Position numbers and translations under genes: made by a program | Part shown: positions 7,701 to 14,366 of the stretch, one piece after another | How positions within the stretch are numbered: the stretch's first letter is position 1 | Layout of the letters: each line of letters starts with the position of its first letter | Assembly (NCBI RefSeq): GCF_029626175.1 | Contig: NZ_JARUBM010000002.1 | Span: 4,171,001-4,235,000 of the forward strand | Reading direction: 5' to 3' | DNA: 64,000 nucleotides | Source: Micromonospora sp. WMMD1082 | GTDB taxonomy: Bacteria > Actinomycetota > Actinomycetes > Mycobacteriales > Micromonosporaceae | The notes under the pieces: model-generated | Database searches by the model: none | Seen by the model: only the letters and a program-made list of their open reading frames with translations | Told to the model about the DNA's origin: nothing

Positions 7701-9168
7701 CCAACGCGAATCGGGTGCCTTCACGCCTACGTGAGCAGTCGATTACCTTACGGTCCCAAAAAGCATCGAACAGGTTGTTTGGAGTCTGAAAGGACAGCGC
7801 TCCTGCCTGATCAGCAATACTTTGCAATAGGACGAGATGTAAGGGCGACTGAAGCAAATCTAGTTGTCGTTGATCTAGCGCGGCAGGATCGAGCCCCATC
7901 CGGTGTACAGCTTCTGCCACCTGAGATTCGGACAGCTTCCCTAGCTCCACGCGCGCAGATCGCTCACCCGCAACCAATTCACGTATGCGATGATCGTTCT
8001 CAACGTCGAACTTGCGGCAAGCGAGCACAACCCGCATGTTCGGAAAAGCGGAGGCCTCCCTGACCGTGTTTGCGATGGCATCAAAGCTGCGGGGCATACG
8101 ACCAGACGCCAGGCTAACCGCATCAAGCTGATCTATTACAAGGACCGCCGCGCGTTCACCCGCGAGGACCGAGAGCGCCGTTACCGGAGAAACTCCGAGA
8201 CCGAGCCGTTCACCAAGCTCAGTAGTGGATGAGAAAGGTTCAAGTCGGTCAAGTCGAAACCCAAGGACCGCTACCTGCTTGTCGTTTAGTCGTGCCGCCA
8301 CTTCGTGAAGTACCGCACTCTTACCATAACCCGCGTCACCAGTGAGGAGGAGTAAGCGATCCTCGCTCTCCAACATGTCAACCAGATTGACCGCCTCGCT
8401 ACGTCCAATCACCGGATCAATAAGCTCGCGTTCGACCCCTGCTATCCATCCCGCTGTAGCGGCAGCGACCTTTTCAACTATTGATGCTGTGCGCATTCGT
8501 TGCGCACGGCGAAGCCCGTACTCGGACAAGTTGGATTCGATGGTTTGGGCATCGAGCCGGACGCCGAGGTTATGTTGGATAAGATCGCCGAGACCAACTG
8601 CGGCAAGCTTGCCCTCCGCACCTTCAAGTAGCAAGCCAGCGAGCGCAGCATTCATGTCGTTGATGTTTCGCTCATCTGGCCACTCAATCCAAAAGCCCCG
8701 TAGAACGGTCCAAGCAACTTGCGCTGACCCGAAGATCGCAGTAGAAGCAAGCTCGTCGAAAGGGTCCTTTAGCTCCTGAGTCAGCCAGTGATCCCAAAAA
8801 GACGTCAGGTCGGACGAGCGTCGGACTCTATCGCTAAGCTCTTGTAATGGACGGGCGGGGATTGTAGACACGAAGTGGAATCGGCGCCCATCCTCAACAT
8901 GCTTTCGGGCATTCTCCCAAATTCCTTTATCGTGAAGCGACTTAGGCGTCCAACTGTTCGCATTTCCGTTTTGCCGCTTCAGTTGGTGCACCTGCACTGA
9001 ACTGCCTTGGTAAAAGGTAAACTCTACCCCCTTTGCCAAGTCGTCGATATCCTCGACAGTGATCGATTCGGCGGCACCAGTGAGCACTCGTAGGGCATGC
9101 TGGATAGTCCAAGCGCCTTCGTAACGATTGCCGAACTTATCGGCTTCACCGCCAGGTCGCGGACTCAT
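4711..9168 (-). CDS. Avs-like STAND NTPase with N-terminal nuclease-like domain (candidate antiphage defence)
   Basis: 1485 residues. Residues 12-110 resemble the Cap4/DUF4297 dsDNA endonuclease fold: YEGAW helix, acidic patch EDIDD at 39-43 with E49, then the Q-x-K signature HQLKRQ at 61-66 (Q62, K64). Residues 250-450 form a STAND/AAA-like NTPase with Walker A GDAGYGKS (277-284), Walker B AAVLVIDQLD (340-349) and a sensor-like VVLACRKFD. Roughly 1000 helical residues follow, with HEAT-like repeats visible near the end (around 1330-1440). Nuclease plus STAND plus long repeat sensor is the plan of Avs (AVAST) proteins, which bind a conserved phage protein, oligomerise and cleave DNA. The gene is visibly lower in GC than its neighbours, which suggests recent transfer. 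The start has GGAG 7 nt upstream. It stands alone between two regulator modules. Antiphage activity is inferred. Confidence 0.75.
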   Translation of the reverse strand: MSPRPGGEADKFGNRYEGAWTIQHALRVLTGAAESITVEDIDDLAKGVEFTFYQGSSVQVHQLKRQNGNANSWTPKSLHDKGIWENARKHVEDGRRFHFVSTIPARPLQELSDRVRRSSDLTSFWDHWLTQELKDPFDELASTAIFGSAQVAWTVLRGFWIEWPDERNINDMNAALAGLLLEGAEGKLAAVGLGDLIQHNLGVRLDAQTIESNLSEYGLRRAQRMRTASIVEKVAAATAGWIAGVERELIDPVIGRSEAVNLVDMLESEDRLLLLTGDAGYGKSAVLHEVAARLNDKQVAVLGFRLDRLEPFSSTTELGERLGLGVSPVTALSVLAGERAAVLVIDQLDAVSLASGRMPRSFDAIANTVREASAFPNMRVVLACRKFDVENDHRIRELVAGERSARVELGKLSESQVAEAVHRMGLDPAALDQRQLDLLQSPLHLVLLQSIADQAGALSFQTPNNLFDAFWDRKVIDCSRRREGTRFALVAQTVANAMSSRQRLSVSASVLDQNDLAVDASVLVSEHVLTRDGQQIAFFHEAFFGYVFTRGWISRQQSIVEFLLASEQELFRRSQVRQILSHLRASEPERFVEEVEGLLSHDKVRFHIKDVVLGILSSLPDPSSADWDMVSRVVDSHPPFEDRVWFSLRTLPWFDRLDAEGMFDEWLASGDEQVQNCALHVALGGIRKRPDRMAELLKPHAGRAHRYGDWLLWTVRFARVHESRSLFDLLLDAISTGKIRTYDQNLWMFTYDLAEHQPTWAVELLAAHLVLRPDSLAVDESGKVAPLLDRDDAIIRLATQAAEGAPRTFCELLIPYLLTVMRLTERQWEDHLFADGHFGLRVPHESFHELEDALLFGAANALRNFAGQDPEAAWPLLESLAADQHEAAQWLLYEGIRGPAAECFAHWAGSLLLQRPERFLSGYMSNGVWTTRQLIEAIGPHLSADLFGRLEQEILGLRFPWEIGSSGWYMFCLLSAMDDTRLSPAGRRRLGELRRLIGTENPEAPEPIVARSVPSPIAPEAAQYMSDDDWLRAMAKHHSDREGFRALRGGPHEFSQVLKSEVSKDPERFAKLSLRFTSEINPAYTEAILLGLGESGALPDPEPIFAAMRHIASLQLVGNDRWLGWPIRRNYLKTDIPADIISMIVELTLKSENPAEDRWSTRELGERESLGDAIFSEGMNTARGSLALSLGDLLFYDSNGSRTALVVPALRRMAQDSSIAVRSCIAHVIAACLRHARPEAVEAFNLLVQADDRLLAVETVTRLIRYIGNGDSTLVRPIVPRMLHADAAEVRQCGGALAGYAGVEWGWEELLTSVVGSPDSSSRKGAAEACAHLTPSSSNPAVAEDALVGLMNDSDEGVRRAVAEVAGALRDERLRPFSRALSALISSETYPQAVPQLLITLEHAPDRVDSLVISCARRFIEVHGSDIGDISTSAAGDAREIGQLVSRAYAQASSQAQRRECLDLIDQLLALNAYGMAELVSAAER

Positions 9169-9498
9169 TCACCGGTCTCCGATCCAGTCCAGGCGAAGTG
9201 GAGATTCCAAATTTTTGGGCTATTGGTAATGAAGCTCATTGCATATCATTTTGGACACTCTGGTGAATTTGTCAAACACGAGCAGCAACTCACCGCTTGG
9301 CGACCTGCTGCTCGCATCAGGTTGGTGAGCTGCGTCCTGATCGCTCCAAAGGAGGGTCACCGCGTCACCGTACGCTCACTCGGCGACAGTCTTCCAGGAC
9401 CGCCGCGTCTGCCTGTTCGACCAGATGGCCAGGGCCTACAGGCGAAGGAGCGTGTGGGGCTGGCCAGTCATCGCTATCTGTAACTCAATGTCTACTCC

Positions 9499-9527
9499 TT
9501 GACGTCACCCGCCCCGGCACTCAGGAT
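9499..9527 (+). promoter_or_regulatory. Candidate promoter of the 72aa-DUF6879-XRE operon
   Basis: TTGACG at 9499-9504 and CAGGAT at 9522-9527 are separated by 17 nt, placing a transcription start near 9534. The -10 box is only a partial match. The operon's first start codon follows at 9573 with AGGGAG in front of it. Confidence 0.45.
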
Positions 9528-9533
9528 GACTAC

Positions 9534-9551
9534 GTCGCAACATCCCGCAAC
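9534..9551 (+). promoter_or_regulatory. Tandem CGCAAC repeat, putative operator (copy 1)
   Basis: The sequence GTCGCAACATCCCGCAAC contains two CGCAAC words 10 bp apart, so they lie on one helical face. It overlaps the expected transcription start of the following operon. The same arrangement recurs at 11130-11147 right after the XRE gene. Direct repeats of this kind would suit binding by the operon's own XRE protein; that is inference. Confidence 0.4.
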
Positions 9552-9572
9552 CAGTAGGACAGGGAGTGGACC

Positions 9573-9791
9573 ATGCGCCTAACGTTGATCGGTAAGGATC
9601 CGGAGTCGAACCCGACCGGCTCGCCCACGGTGTACCGCACCGACCGGGAGAGCTGGGTGGTGCAGGGTTGGGTGGTGTCGGATCCGGCGGTGTTGGCCCA
9701 GATGAGCATCCCGGAGGGTGAGTCCTGCGTGGAGATCCCGGACCGGATGCTTCAGTTCTTCAGGCAGGGGGATCGTGACCTCGATCAGTGA
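9573..9791 (+). CDS. Hypothetical 72-aa protein of the DUF6879-XRE operon
   Basis: Small acidic protein (MRLTLIGKDPESNPTGSPTVYR onward) with strands around SWVVQGWVV and a closing CVEIPDRMLQFF. Proteins of this appearance are common as the first gene before DUF6879 and DUF5753-type XRE genes in actinomycetes. Their function is not known; a small partner of the regulator, analogous to DUF397, is plausible. AGGGAG lies about 7 nt upstream. Its 3' end overlaps the GTG start of the next gene by 17 nt, indicating coupled translation. Confidence 0.7.
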   Translation: MRLTLIGKDPESNPTGSPTVYRTDRESWVVQGWVVSDPAVLAQMSIPEGESCVEIPDRMLQFFRQGDRDLDQ

Positions 9792-10293
9792 GGCTGAGTT
9801 CGAGCGGCTGTTGGTGAGCTTCGAGCGCGATGCCATCCACCTGGAGACGCGCGACGCCTACGGCACGGCGGTCGAGTTGCCGTACATGGCCAAGTGGGCC
9901 GCCAGTGAGCCGGACGACCTGGCGTGGCTGGACGGCTGGTGTGAGAGCCTGCGCGAGCACGTCAAGGCGGGTCGGTCGGTGCGCCGGGCGCGTATCGTCT
10001 CTGAGCCATTGAGCGACTACCAGCGTTGGTCGTACAGCATCGCTGCGCCCATGGTGGACGCGGGCGAGGACATCCGCTGGGTGCCGCGTCGGCTGGTGTC
10101 GTCGCTGGCGTTGCCGGGCAACGACTACTACCTGTTCGACGATCGGTTGGCGGTCTTCCTGATCTACGCAGGCAACGGCCTGGCCGTGGATCGGGTGGTG
10201 TCCACCGACCCAGCTGACCTGCGGTTGTGCCGGTCTGCGTTCGAGGCCGTCTGGCAGTTGGCCATCCCGCACCATGACTACCAACCCGTCTAG
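9775..10293 (+). CDS. DUF6879 family protein
   Basis: 172 residues from a GTG at 9775, preceded by an AGG-rich ribosome-binding region. The chain has the DUF6879 pattern throughout: FERDAIHLETRDAYG, VRRARIVSEPLSDYQRWSY, ALPGNDYYLFDDRLAVFLIYAG and the C-terminal AFEAVWQLAIPHHDY. The biochemical role of DUF6879 is unknown. It nearly always neighbours an XRE/DUF5753 gene, as here, where the two overlap by 20 nt. It may be a cytoplasmic partner that modulates the regulator. Confidence 0.85.
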   Translation: MTSISEAEFERLLVSFERDAIHLETRDAYGTAVELPYMAKWAASEPDDLAWLDGWCESLREHVKAGRSVRRARIVSEPLSDYQRWSYSIAAPMVDAGEDIRWVPRRLVSSLALPGNDYYLFDDRLAVFLIYAGNGLAVDRVVSTDPADLRLCRSAFEAVWQLAIPHHDYQPV

Positions 10294-11128
10294 CGCTGCC
10301 CGCCAGGGCCAGGAGGCGCTCGGCGTCCGTCTCCGTGAGCTGCGTAAGGAAGCAGGGCTCACGGGGCGGGCGCTGGCGGCCTTGACCGGCCAGCACTTCA
10401 CGCGGGTCAGCAAGATTGAGCATGGCGTCCAGCCGCCGACCGACCACGACATCCGGGCCTGGTGCCGGGTGTGCAGCGCCGAGGACCAGATTCCGGATCT
10501 GACCGCCACGTTGCGGGCGGTGGAGTCGGCGTACCTGGAGTTCCGGCGGCAGAGCCGGGCGGGCATGAAGCGGGTGCTCGGCGCGCACACCGTTGGCTTG
10601 TACGAGCAGACGTCGGTGTTCCGGATCTACGAGCACAACGCCATCCCCGGGCTGTTCCAGACCGCCGACTACACGGCGGCGATGCTGTCGTTCTGGATCG
10701 ACTTCCTGGACACGCCCAACGACCTGGACGAGGCCGTGGCGGTGCGGATGGAGCGTCAGCGGGTGCTCTACCAGCGGGGCAAGCGGTTCGTGGTGGTGCT
10801 GGAGGAACAGGCGTTGCGCACCTGGTTCGGGGACGCCGCCACCCAGGCCGGGCAGATGGACCGGCTGCTCGCGGTAATGTCCCTGCCCAACGTCTCAGTC
10901 GGCATCATCCCCCTGATGACCGAACGCCCAGCGGTCGCTTCCACTGGATTTTGGATCTTCGACAACCTGCTGGTCGCCCTGGAAACGCCCACGGCGAGCA
11001 TCGAGGTCACCCGGCCACACGAGATCGAGCTGTACGCGCGGATGTTCGACCGCCTCCAGGTGTCGGCTGTGTACGGACCCGAGGCGCGGGCGTTGATCGG
11101 CCACACGATCGATCAACTCGGCCAGTAG
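10274..11128 (+). CDS. XRE-family regulator with DUF5753 domain
   Basis: 284 residues. Residues 16-70 are a Cro/C1-type helix-turn-helix (LRELRKEAGLTGRALAALTG..FTRVSKIEHG). Residues 100-280 are a DUF5753 domain, recognisable by IYEHNAIPGLFQTADYTAAML, FVVVLEEQALRTWFG and the terminal ARMFDRLQVSAVYG. It is the last gene of the three-gene operon beginning at 9573 and overlaps DUF6879. CGCAAC tandem repeats lie at the operon promoter and again immediately after this stop, which fits autoregulation. With the 3233-4117 paralogue it brackets the large NTPase gene. Confidence 0.9.
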   Translation: MTTNPSSAARQGQEALGVRLRELRKEAGLTGRALAALTGQHFTRVSKIEHGVQPPTDHDIRAWCRVCSAEDQIPDLTATLRAVESAYLEFRRQSRAGMKRVLGAHTVGLYEQTSVFRIYEHNAIPGLFQTADYTAAMLSFWIDFLDTPNDLDEAVAVRMERQRVLYQRGKRFVVVLEEQALRTWFGDAATQAGQMDRLLAVMSLPNVSVGIIPLMTERPAVASTGFWIFDNLLVALETPTASIEVTRPHEIELYARMFDRLQVSAVYGPEARALIGHTIDQLGQ

Positions 11129-11129
11129 T

Positions 11130-11147
11130 GTCGCAACACTTCGCAAC
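11130..11147 (+). promoter_or_regulatory. Tandem CGCAAC repeat, putative operator (copy 2)
   Basis: GTCGCAACACTTCGCAAC begins 2 nt after the XRE stop codon. It matches the promoter-proximal copy at 9534-9551 except in the spacer, again with CGCAAC words 10 bp apart. Being downstream of the operon, it might control the next gene or support looping between the two copies. Confidence 0.35.
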
Positions 11148-11351
11148 ATCATGGACGGTGCTTATGGCCCGCTCATACCGTCATTGCGGAACTTCGGTAA
11201 GACGGACGCCGGGTACGAAAGGCGGTCGTTGCAGTGGATCCGGTGACGGCACCCGAGCCGGAAGCCCACTGGCTAACGGACGAACGGCCGACCACTCGCC
11301 TGGCCATGACGAATCAACGTCTGTCCGTTCGGTGACGAGGTTCCCTTGAGG

Positions 11352-11389
11352 CTGCCGGACGGCCCGTCGCAACGGTGTCCGTCCGGCAG
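11352..11389. terminator. Inverted repeat, possible terminator
   Basis: Arms CTGCCGGACGG (11352-11362) and CCGTCCGGCAG (11379-11389) pair perfectly, with a TGAGG/CCTCA pair just outside. The hairpin lies between the XRE operon and the small membrane-protein gene at 11423 and probably ends transcription of the former. No T tract follows. Confidence 0.5.
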
Positions 11390-11422
11390 TCACCCTCAGA
11401 GGCAGGCGAAGGGTGAGCCGTG

Positions 11423-11623
11423 ATGACGCTTGGTGCTCTAATCAGCGCCGTACTACTGGGATTCCTGGCAGGACTGTTCAGCTTCAAGGTCAAAGAGCGG
11501 TGGTGCCCGGAGTGCGGCGCGTCCACCCTCCGCAAAGCCCCGGCAGGCACCCGCAGGGAGCAGCATCCCGCCACCAGCACGGCAGGTGCGCCAGCTCGTC
11601 GCCACGATGACCGCGAACGGTAG
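11423..11623 (+). CDS. Small membrane protein with zinc-binding-like CxxC motif
   Basis: 66 residues. Residues 2-22 form a membrane span (GALISAVLLGFLAGLFSF), followed at once by the cytoplasmic KVKERWCPECGAS segment with a CPEC pair and a basic, disordered tail. This short span-plus-WCPECG layout is common in actinomycete mobile and regulatory regions; its function is unknown. GAAGGG precedes the ATG at 11423 (a GTG at 11420 is equally in frame). The 3' end overlaps the next gene. Confidence 0.65.
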   Translation: MTLGALISAVLLGFLAGLFSFKVKERWCPECGASTLRKAPAGTRREQHPATSTAGAPARRHDDRER

Positions 11624-11876
11624 GCCGAGCAGACGACACGAGCACCTACCTGCCTCGCCGGTGCTGCCGACGCCCAAGCCGGGCGATGTGCTGGAGATCG
11701 GCGGGGCCGCCAGCGTCCAGTTCGCAGGTGACCGAGGTTTCCGGTTCAGAGTCATCAAGGTCTGTCCAAGGCCGAGCTACTGGGGATGGCTGTGGCTGAC
11801 AGGGTATGTGCTCGATAACAAGGGGCAGGCCAAGGAGCGGCGGGAGATATTCGTGCAACGAGAAGGCTTGCAGTAA
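11607..11876 (+). CDS. Hypothetical protein of the PKPGDVL type
   Basis: 89 residues from the ATG at 11607 (a GTG at 11586 is also in frame; neither has a clear ribosome-binding site, and coupling to the preceding overlapping gene is likely). The core has PVLPTPKPGDVLEIGG, FRFRVIKV, WGWLWLTGYVLD and a terminal REIFVQREGLQ: a small beta-rich protein of a kind often seen beside XRE modules in Micromonosporaceae. Role unknown. Confidence 0.6.
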   Translation: MTANGRPSRRHEHLPASPVLPTPKPGDVLEIGGAASVQFAGDRGFRFRVIKVCPRPSYWGWLWLTGYVLDNKGQAKERREIFVQREGLQ

Positions 11877-11965
11877 GTGGATTCAAGCAGCGTGAACAGG
11901 GGCCAGACAGCGGGTTTGAGGTGGCTGTCAATCGTACTACTCACGCCAAAATTCAGTCCTCTTGC

Positions 11966-13210
11966 TTATCTGGTGGACGTGTACATGGGCGCGATCTCTA
12001 TTGCCGCACGCCCTTTCGTGCAGACGGGTGAAAGAAAATCATGCTTTAGGTCGGCTTGCAGCCATGCAACAAATTGGAAACTCTCCAAAGGAGGGAGGAG
12101 TTTTTCGCTAATTCCTGCTCGCAGGTTACTACCATGCAGTACGCCCTCCGTGAGAATTAGGTCACCTAGGAAGATCCGCCAGTGCAGGTAGTGGTCGCAT
12201 CCGGCTTCGGGAAGGAAGATCACCTCTGCCTCGATGATATTAATCGGTCCTTGCGTCGACCTAAGCGTAACGTCAAAGTATCGTGATGGGCTAATTTCTT
12301 GCTGCGAAATGTCAGCCTCAACTGTCGTTCCCCGTTCGGTGTGCGTTAGCTTCAGGTCTGGATGGGTTGACTTCTCGACGGTCAGGTACAGTCGCTCCTG
12401 CGATGGCCGCCCGTCTCGCACAGCAACGACATAGACTAGGGCGGCAATGGCTAGCACTACCAGCGAGACTCCGGCAACCAACCGCCTCCTAGTGAGCCTT
12501 TGCATCAAGGCCATTCTCTTTAGTCTGAAATTCCCAAGCGCACCTGGCTCCGACTTGTCAACGACTTCCTCTGAAATGGCTGGGCGATTCAACGGCTGCC
12601 GAGGAATGTCCGGCTCTTCAGAAACAACCTCCGGCGTGCCCCTATCCCCGTCGACGAACTCGGAATCTTGGCTGTCAACCTTCTCCGTCGGCGGCAGTTG
12701 CACTGCTGGAGCAATGTCCATCATGCTCTCAATGAGTTCCGGTTGTACGGTTATCCACGCAAAAACCTTGTAAGCCGGAGGAATCGACTTGTCGATGTGC
12801 TCTCTTGCATTCCGGGGGCTGGATATTCCTCCACGGCCACTGCCTCGACTCGTAATCTTGCGCCCTGCGCGCGCTTGCCTGACCTCGGTCTCGCCATAAC
12901 GTCCTTTGGCTGGCTTTGGGTCTTCCGGATAGCGCTCATCCCGGATCCCAGCAAATTCCCCGAACACATCTACATAATCGAACCCGCCACGCTCTGGAGC
13001 CGGATTTTCCCTACGGTAGGCGACCAAAGCGTGTAGCACGCGAGAAAGGGCGTCAGTCGGCGGCACTTGCCAGCGGTCAGCCAGGTGGGCAGTCAGATCG
13101 AGCAAGGCCACGCATTCTAGAAGCTGGGACTGGCTAATCCCGCGTCGGGCAATTTTTTCCAGCTCAATCTTAGCCTGCAGCTCATCCTTGCGAGGGATAA
13201 CGTCCGCCAC
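11966..13210 (-). CDS. Single-pass membrane protein of unknown function, low-GC cargo
   Basis: 414 residues from a GTG at 13210 with AAAGGG upstream. Residues 1-70 are helical, and 80-140 are rich in Gly/Arg and look flexible. A Pro/Glu-rich linker runs to about 240. A transmembrane span lies at about 244-264 (LVAGVSLVVLAIAALVYVVAV), preceded by an Arg cluster, so the N-terminal part should be cytoplasmic. The outer part (265-414) is beta-rich with strands such as YFDVTLRSTQ and IIEAEVIFLP. I recognise no family. Base composition is clearly lower in GC than flanking genes. Divergent from the 13303-13785 gene. A transmembrane signalling or sensing protein is one reading, without direct support. 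Confidence 0.7.
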   Translation of the reverse strand: MADVIPRKDELQAKIELEKIARRGISQSQLLECVALLDLTAHLADRWQVPPTDALSRVLHALVAYRRENPAPERGGFDYVDVFGEFAGIRDERYPEDPKPAKGRYGETEVRQARAGRKITSRGSGRGGISSPRNAREHIDKSIPPAYKVFAWITVQPELIESMMDIAPAVQLPPTEKVDSQDSEFVDGDRGTPEVVSEEPDIPRQPLNRPAISEEVVDKSEPGALGNFRLKRMALMQRLTRRRLVAGVSLVVLAIAALVYVVAVRDGRPSQERLYLTVEKSTHPDLKLTHTERGTTVEADISQQEISPSRYFDVTLRSTQGPINIIEAEVIFLPEAGCDHYLHWRIFLGDLILTEGVLHGSNLRAGISEKLLPPLESFQFVAWLQADLKHDFLSPVCTKGRAAIEIAPMYTSTR

Positions 13211-13235
13211 AATTACCCTTTCGAGCCTTGCGATC

Positions 13236-13265
13236 TTGACAGATTGGTTAACCTATATTTAAATA
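13236..13265 (+). promoter_or_regulatory. Promoter of the 13303 gene
   Basis: A perfect -35 TTGACA at 13236-13241 is followed after 17-18 nt by TTAAAT/TAAATA at 13259-13265. The surroundings are AT-rich and the gene start lies about 30 nt further on, with GGAG ahead of it. The minus-strand promoter for the divergent 11966-13210 gene must share this 90-nt region. Confidence 0.65.
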
Positions 13266-13302
13266 CTGCGGGGCTAGGTTACTTCCACTTTGGAGACCTG
13301 GC

Positions 13303-13785
13303 ATGGCTGATTCTATCATTAACGCTAGCGGCCTCGAAGTTGTGTGGCCAAAGATCTCTCCGGTTGCAGACCTTGCTATGAGAGAGTTCCTTGTGTCAGC
13401 AGAGTTCGAAGAAGCCTTCTGGGGTGGCCCGTACGCGCCGGAAGGCTATTTGGAGTCGTACTTCTATAATTGGCTCTGCGACACCCACCCTGAAAGCAGC
13501 TGCTTCGAGCTTACGAATGGAAACTTCCACACCTTTCTTGAGGTGACGCAAGGCGTAATCCACATCCTCCTGCAGGATCCGACGTTCCTCAACTGCGGGC
13601 CTGAGTACGTGGATTTGGGGATCGGACCTAAAGGTCCAATCTCGGGCAGTTCTCCGGGAAAGCCCCGGAGGATCCTGGGGATATTCGATCCCAATCTCGA
13701 CCGCCCGCACTGTTTTGATGAGCGAGTGTACGAGGCATGCAAGTTCAGATGGCTCCAGCATCAAACACTTGCTCAAACTCCCTGA
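13303..13785 (+). CDS. Hypothetical 160-aa protein, low-GC cargo
   Basis: Starts MADSIINASGLEVVWPKISP, about 10 nt after GGAG and 40 nt after a good promoter. The chain is acidic and aromatic-rich, with segments EAFWGGPYAPEGYLESYFYNW, CFELTNGNFHTFLEVT and DRPHCFDERVYEACKF. It has no signal peptide or membrane span. I recognise no family. Its reduced GC matches the divergent membrane-protein gene, so the two probably arrived together. A two-gene exclusion, defence or toxin-type unit is possible, but no motif proves it. Confidence 0.65.
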   Translation: MADSIINASGLEVVWPKISPVADLAMREFLVSAEFEEAFWGGPYAPEGYLESYFYNWLCDTHPESSCFELTNGNFHTFLEVTQGVIHILLQDPTFLNCGPEYVDLGIGPKGPISGSSPGKPRRILGIFDPNLDRPHCFDERVYEACKFRWLQHQTLAQTP

Positions 13786-13912
13786 TTCCGCCGCCTGGCC
13801 CCAAGTGTGCCCGCCCAATTCGCGAATGCGGAGAGGGCGGGCTTTTCCTTTGCCGTCCACAGCGACATCCCGACTGCATCCTCACGCCATCCGCCCAGCG
13901 CAGACAGCAACA

Positions 13913-13963
13913 GGATGCAGCGAGGATGCAATTGGGATGCTACGCACCCGTGACTCGGATGCA
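13913..13963 (+). repeat. 11-bp iteron-like repeats (GGATGC)
   Basis: GGATGCA or GGATGCT starts at 13913, 13924, 13935 and 13957. The spacing is 11, 11 and 22 bp, so one degenerate unit fills the gap. An inverted TGCATCC lies at 13875-13881 and a further GGATGCA at 15107. Regular single-turn spacing suggests cooperative protein binding, either a transfer or replication control site or an operator for the gene starting at 14064. Confidence 0.6.
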
Positions 13964-14063
13964 GGCCGCTCGCTACTTTCTCTTCAGCGCCCGAGCGCGC
14001 AGGCCGAAGCGCCAAGCAAAAGGAACACGAGTTCCCCTTGGCCCGAGTAAGAAAGAGGTCTAC

Positions 14064-14366
14064 ATGTCCAACCACATCCGCCGAGACGTGTCCTCGGCTG
14101 TTGCCAGGCGGCGTACGTCGTCGGCTACGACACGGGCAGTCGGTAGGGCTGTCGAGCAGGTTGAGGGTAACGCGGTTGTGCACGCCGCAGAGATTGGGGC
14201 CGGGGCCTACGTGGCCCACGTCGGTATGCGGTACGCCGAGTCCTTGACGCAGCAGGAGTTGCAGGCGGCCGAGATGTACCCGGAGCGGGCGTACAGGTTC
14301 AAGGCCATCGCGGATTCGTTCACGGCCCTAGTCGTCAACGAGCTGCAGGAGATGAGCTACGAATGA
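14064..14366 (+). CDS. Hypothetical 100-aa protein at the start of the transfer region
   Basis: Starts MSNHIRRDVSSAVARRRTSS, with AAGAGG 6 nt upstream. The open frame continues upstream to 13737, but that part crosses the repeat cluster and is not expected to be coding. The N-terminal 30 residues are basic. The middle is small-residue-rich and helical (VVHAAEIGAGAYVAHVGMRYAES), and the C-terminus is helical with ALVVNELQEMSYE. No family recognised; it might bind DNA through its basic N-terminus. It overlaps the next gene by 4 nt. Confidence 0.6.
   Translation: MSNHIRRDVSSAVARRRTSSATTRAVGRAVEQVEGNAVVHAAEIGAGAYVAHVGMRYAESLTQQELQAAEMYPERAYRFKAIADSFTALVVNELQEMSYE

Larger units (their letters stand above)
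9169..9572. other. Divergent intergenic region upstream of the NTPase gene
   Basis: About 400 bases. The left part (9200-9280) is AT-rich and should hold the promoter of the minus-strand NTPase gene; a minus-strand TTGACA lies at 9270-9275, but no good -10 follows at 17 nt. The right part carries the promoter and repeat described at 9499-9551 for the plus-strand operon. The 9290-9490 stretch has no gene I can support. Confidence 0.5.

Noticed and set aside
1..13800. Second copy of the tRNA-Arg 3' end as the left attachment site
   Set aside because: Scanning by eye for the GCCCGGCAGGATTCGAAC region and shorter parts found no copy. An exact-match search of the genome would settle it.
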